Shown: positions 14,414-14,896 of the stretch, one piece after another | Layout of the letters: every line of letters starts with the position of its first letter | Numbering within the stretch: the first letter of the stretch is position 1 | Source of the DNA: Clostridia bacterium | Lineage (GTDB): Bacteria > Bacillota_A > Clostridia > Oscillospirales > CAG-272 | Assembly (NCBI GenBank): GCA_017652965.1 | Contig: JAGBZZ010000119.1 | Span: forward strand, 1 to 14,896 | Reading direction: 5' to 3' | Length of the DNA stretch: 14,896 nucleotides | Program-made: the position numbers and the translations under genes | Notes under the pieces: model-generated | What the model was told of the DNA's origin: nothing | What the model saw: the letters and a program-made list of their open reading frames with translations, nothing else | Databases searched by the model: none

Positions 14414-14459
14414 AAAAAAGAGTACACCTCGGTTTTTTCGCCGATCTGTACTCTTTTTA
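14414..14459 (+). terminator. Intrinsic terminator of the TIM-barrel gene
   Basis: A 12-bp outer stem, AAAAAGAGTACA (14415-14426) against TGTACTCTTTTT (14447-14458), with a smaller CGG/CCG stem inside, and a T-run at the end. It marks the end of the rightward gene block and the beginning of the non-coding repeat region. Confidence 0.88.
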
Positions 14460-14491
14460 TTTGCGCCCCTGTCATACGGCGGAAGGAGAAT

Positions 14492-14550
14492 GCGGCAGTA
14501 GGGGGGCGAAGATGCAACGCCGAAGCAGGGTTTACGTACGCCGGCACCCC
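14492..14550 (+). repeat. Direct repeat unit, copy 1
   Basis: Begins with GCGGCA and contains a GAAGATGCAACGCC segment and TACGCCGGCACCC. It matches 14677-14735 in the same orientation with scattered differences (about four in five bases identical by eye). The 14460-14896 region has no convincing reading frame or ribosome binding site. Confidence 0.6.
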
Positions 14551-14590
14551 CTTTCATTCCCTCGCTCCCGGAGTAGCTTTCGGTACTCTA

Positions 14591-14614
14591 CCTTTGCTAT
14601 CGTGAGTAGCAAGG
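14591..14614 (+). repeat. Small hairpin inside the repeat region
   Basis: CCTTTGCTA (14591-14599) and TAGCAAGG (14607-14614) form an 8-bp stem with one bulged T and a 7-nt loop. A second partial match, GAGTAGC just upstream, hints at more local symmetry. There is no T-run, so it is probably part of the repeat's RNA or DNA structure. Confidence 0.4.
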
Positions 14615-14625
14615 GCCACGGCTTT

Positions 14626-14885
14626 GTCTGCCCCCCTCCGGGAGGGGGGAGGGCCACAATGTGGCAGGGGGAGCTTGCGGCACTGGGGATTACGAAGAGG
14701 CAACGCCAAAGCGGTTTTCACATACGCCGGCTCCCACCACCGCGAAGGCGGTCCCCCGTCCCCCGCTGGGGAAGGCTAACGGTTGGCATTGCTTTTTGGG
14801 GGAGGCGTGACATCTTCGTCACCTTTACTGCCGCAAGCTCCCCCTGCCACATTGTGGCCCTCCCCCCTCCCAGAGGGGGGCATAC
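14626..14885. repeat. Composite inverted repeat with 57-bp arms (MITE-like, non-coding)
   Basis: The left arm 14626-14682 and right arm 14829-14885 are reverse complements with 55 of 57 bases matching, around a 146-bp centre. Each arm holds its own nested symmetries: a C-run/G-run hairpin (CCCCCCTCCGGGAGGGGGG on the left) and CCACA-A-TGTGG. No transposase gene is present, so it could be a non-autonomous mobile element or a structured intergenic repeat of the kind scattered in gut Clostridia genomes. Target-site duplications could not be identified; the right end is 11 nt from the window edge. Confidence 0.7.
14677..14735 (+). repeat. Direct repeat unit, copy 2
   Basis: The diverged second copy of the unit at 14492-14550. 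Its first six bases are the last six of the left inverted-repeat arm, so the direct and inverted repeats are interlocked, suggesting that copy 1 is the decayed remainder of a second, older element. Confidence 0.6.
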
Positions 14886-14896
14886 TTTGCCGTTGC

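Noticed and set aside
14324..14557. A 77-codon minus-strand frame over the last terminator
   Set aside because: It runs through the terminator stem and into the TIM-barrel coding end, with no ribosome binding site or recognisable features.
14492..14896. CRISPR array or IS element at the right end
   Set aside because: The repeats are few, unevenly spaced and partly inverted, with no spacers of regular length; no transposase frame is present.

Overview
The window is about 15 kb of GC-rich DNA, probably from an anaerobic Gram-positive gut-type bacterium (Clostridia/Christensenellales-like). This is inferred from several things: a glycyl-radical enzyme with its radical-SAM activase (oxygen-sensitive chemistry), strong AGGAGG-type ribosome binding sites, A/T-rich TTGNNN-17-TATAAT promoters in GC-rich surroundings, a lipobox lipoprotein with Cys/Gly-His repeats, and U-tailed intrinsic terminators. 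No rRNA, tRNA, CRISPR array, transposase or phage gene was seen.

Layout. Positions 1-5356 are read leftward. An amidohydrolase (1081-1974) is followed 18 nt later by a DegT-family PLP aminotransferase that runs off the left edge (1-1062); the two form an operon behind a clear promoter at 2007-2035. Next comes a large cytoplasmic alpha/alpha-barrel glycosidase-like protein (2111-4336) with its own promoter. Then comes a coupled pair of small membrane proteins (5054-5356 and 4440-5042), the second with a zinc-ribbon tail. A strong hairpin terminator at 5400-5434 and a relic of a GDSL-esterase 3' end (5457-5555) separate these from a 569-aa cysteine-repeat lipoprotein (5570-7279).

The 320-bp gap 7280-7599 holds two back-to-back promoters and a structured 160-nt leader for a rightward GxDLY-type SGNH hydrolase (7600-8676). 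That gene converges on a second, unrelated SGNH hydrolase (8748-9395, leftward), and the two share a bidirectional terminator. The last 77 bp of the second esterase are duplicated exactly in the relic near 5500.

The right third is a glycyl-radical module. A leftward AraC-type regulator (9480-10247) is divergent from a rightward glycyl-radical enzyme (10398-12611), with a 26-bp imperfect palindrome between the promoters. The matching activating enzyme overlaps the enzyme gene by 4 nt (12608-13402). A TIM-barrel-like protein of unknown function follows (13521-14381) and ends at a strong terminator. From 14460 to the right edge there is no gene; the region holds a composite repeat with 57-bp inverted arms and a diverged direct repeat.

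How the genes may work together (inference): the AraC regulator probably senses a small molecule and controls the glycyl-radical enzyme and activase, whose substrate cannot be assigned because the active site reads G-C-W-D where characterised lyases and dehydratases usually have G-C-x-E. The two esterases and the glycosidase-like protein suggest use of decorated glycans. The amidohydrolase/aminotransferase pair looks like small-molecule or sugar modification. Nothing in the sequence proves that these units form one pathway.
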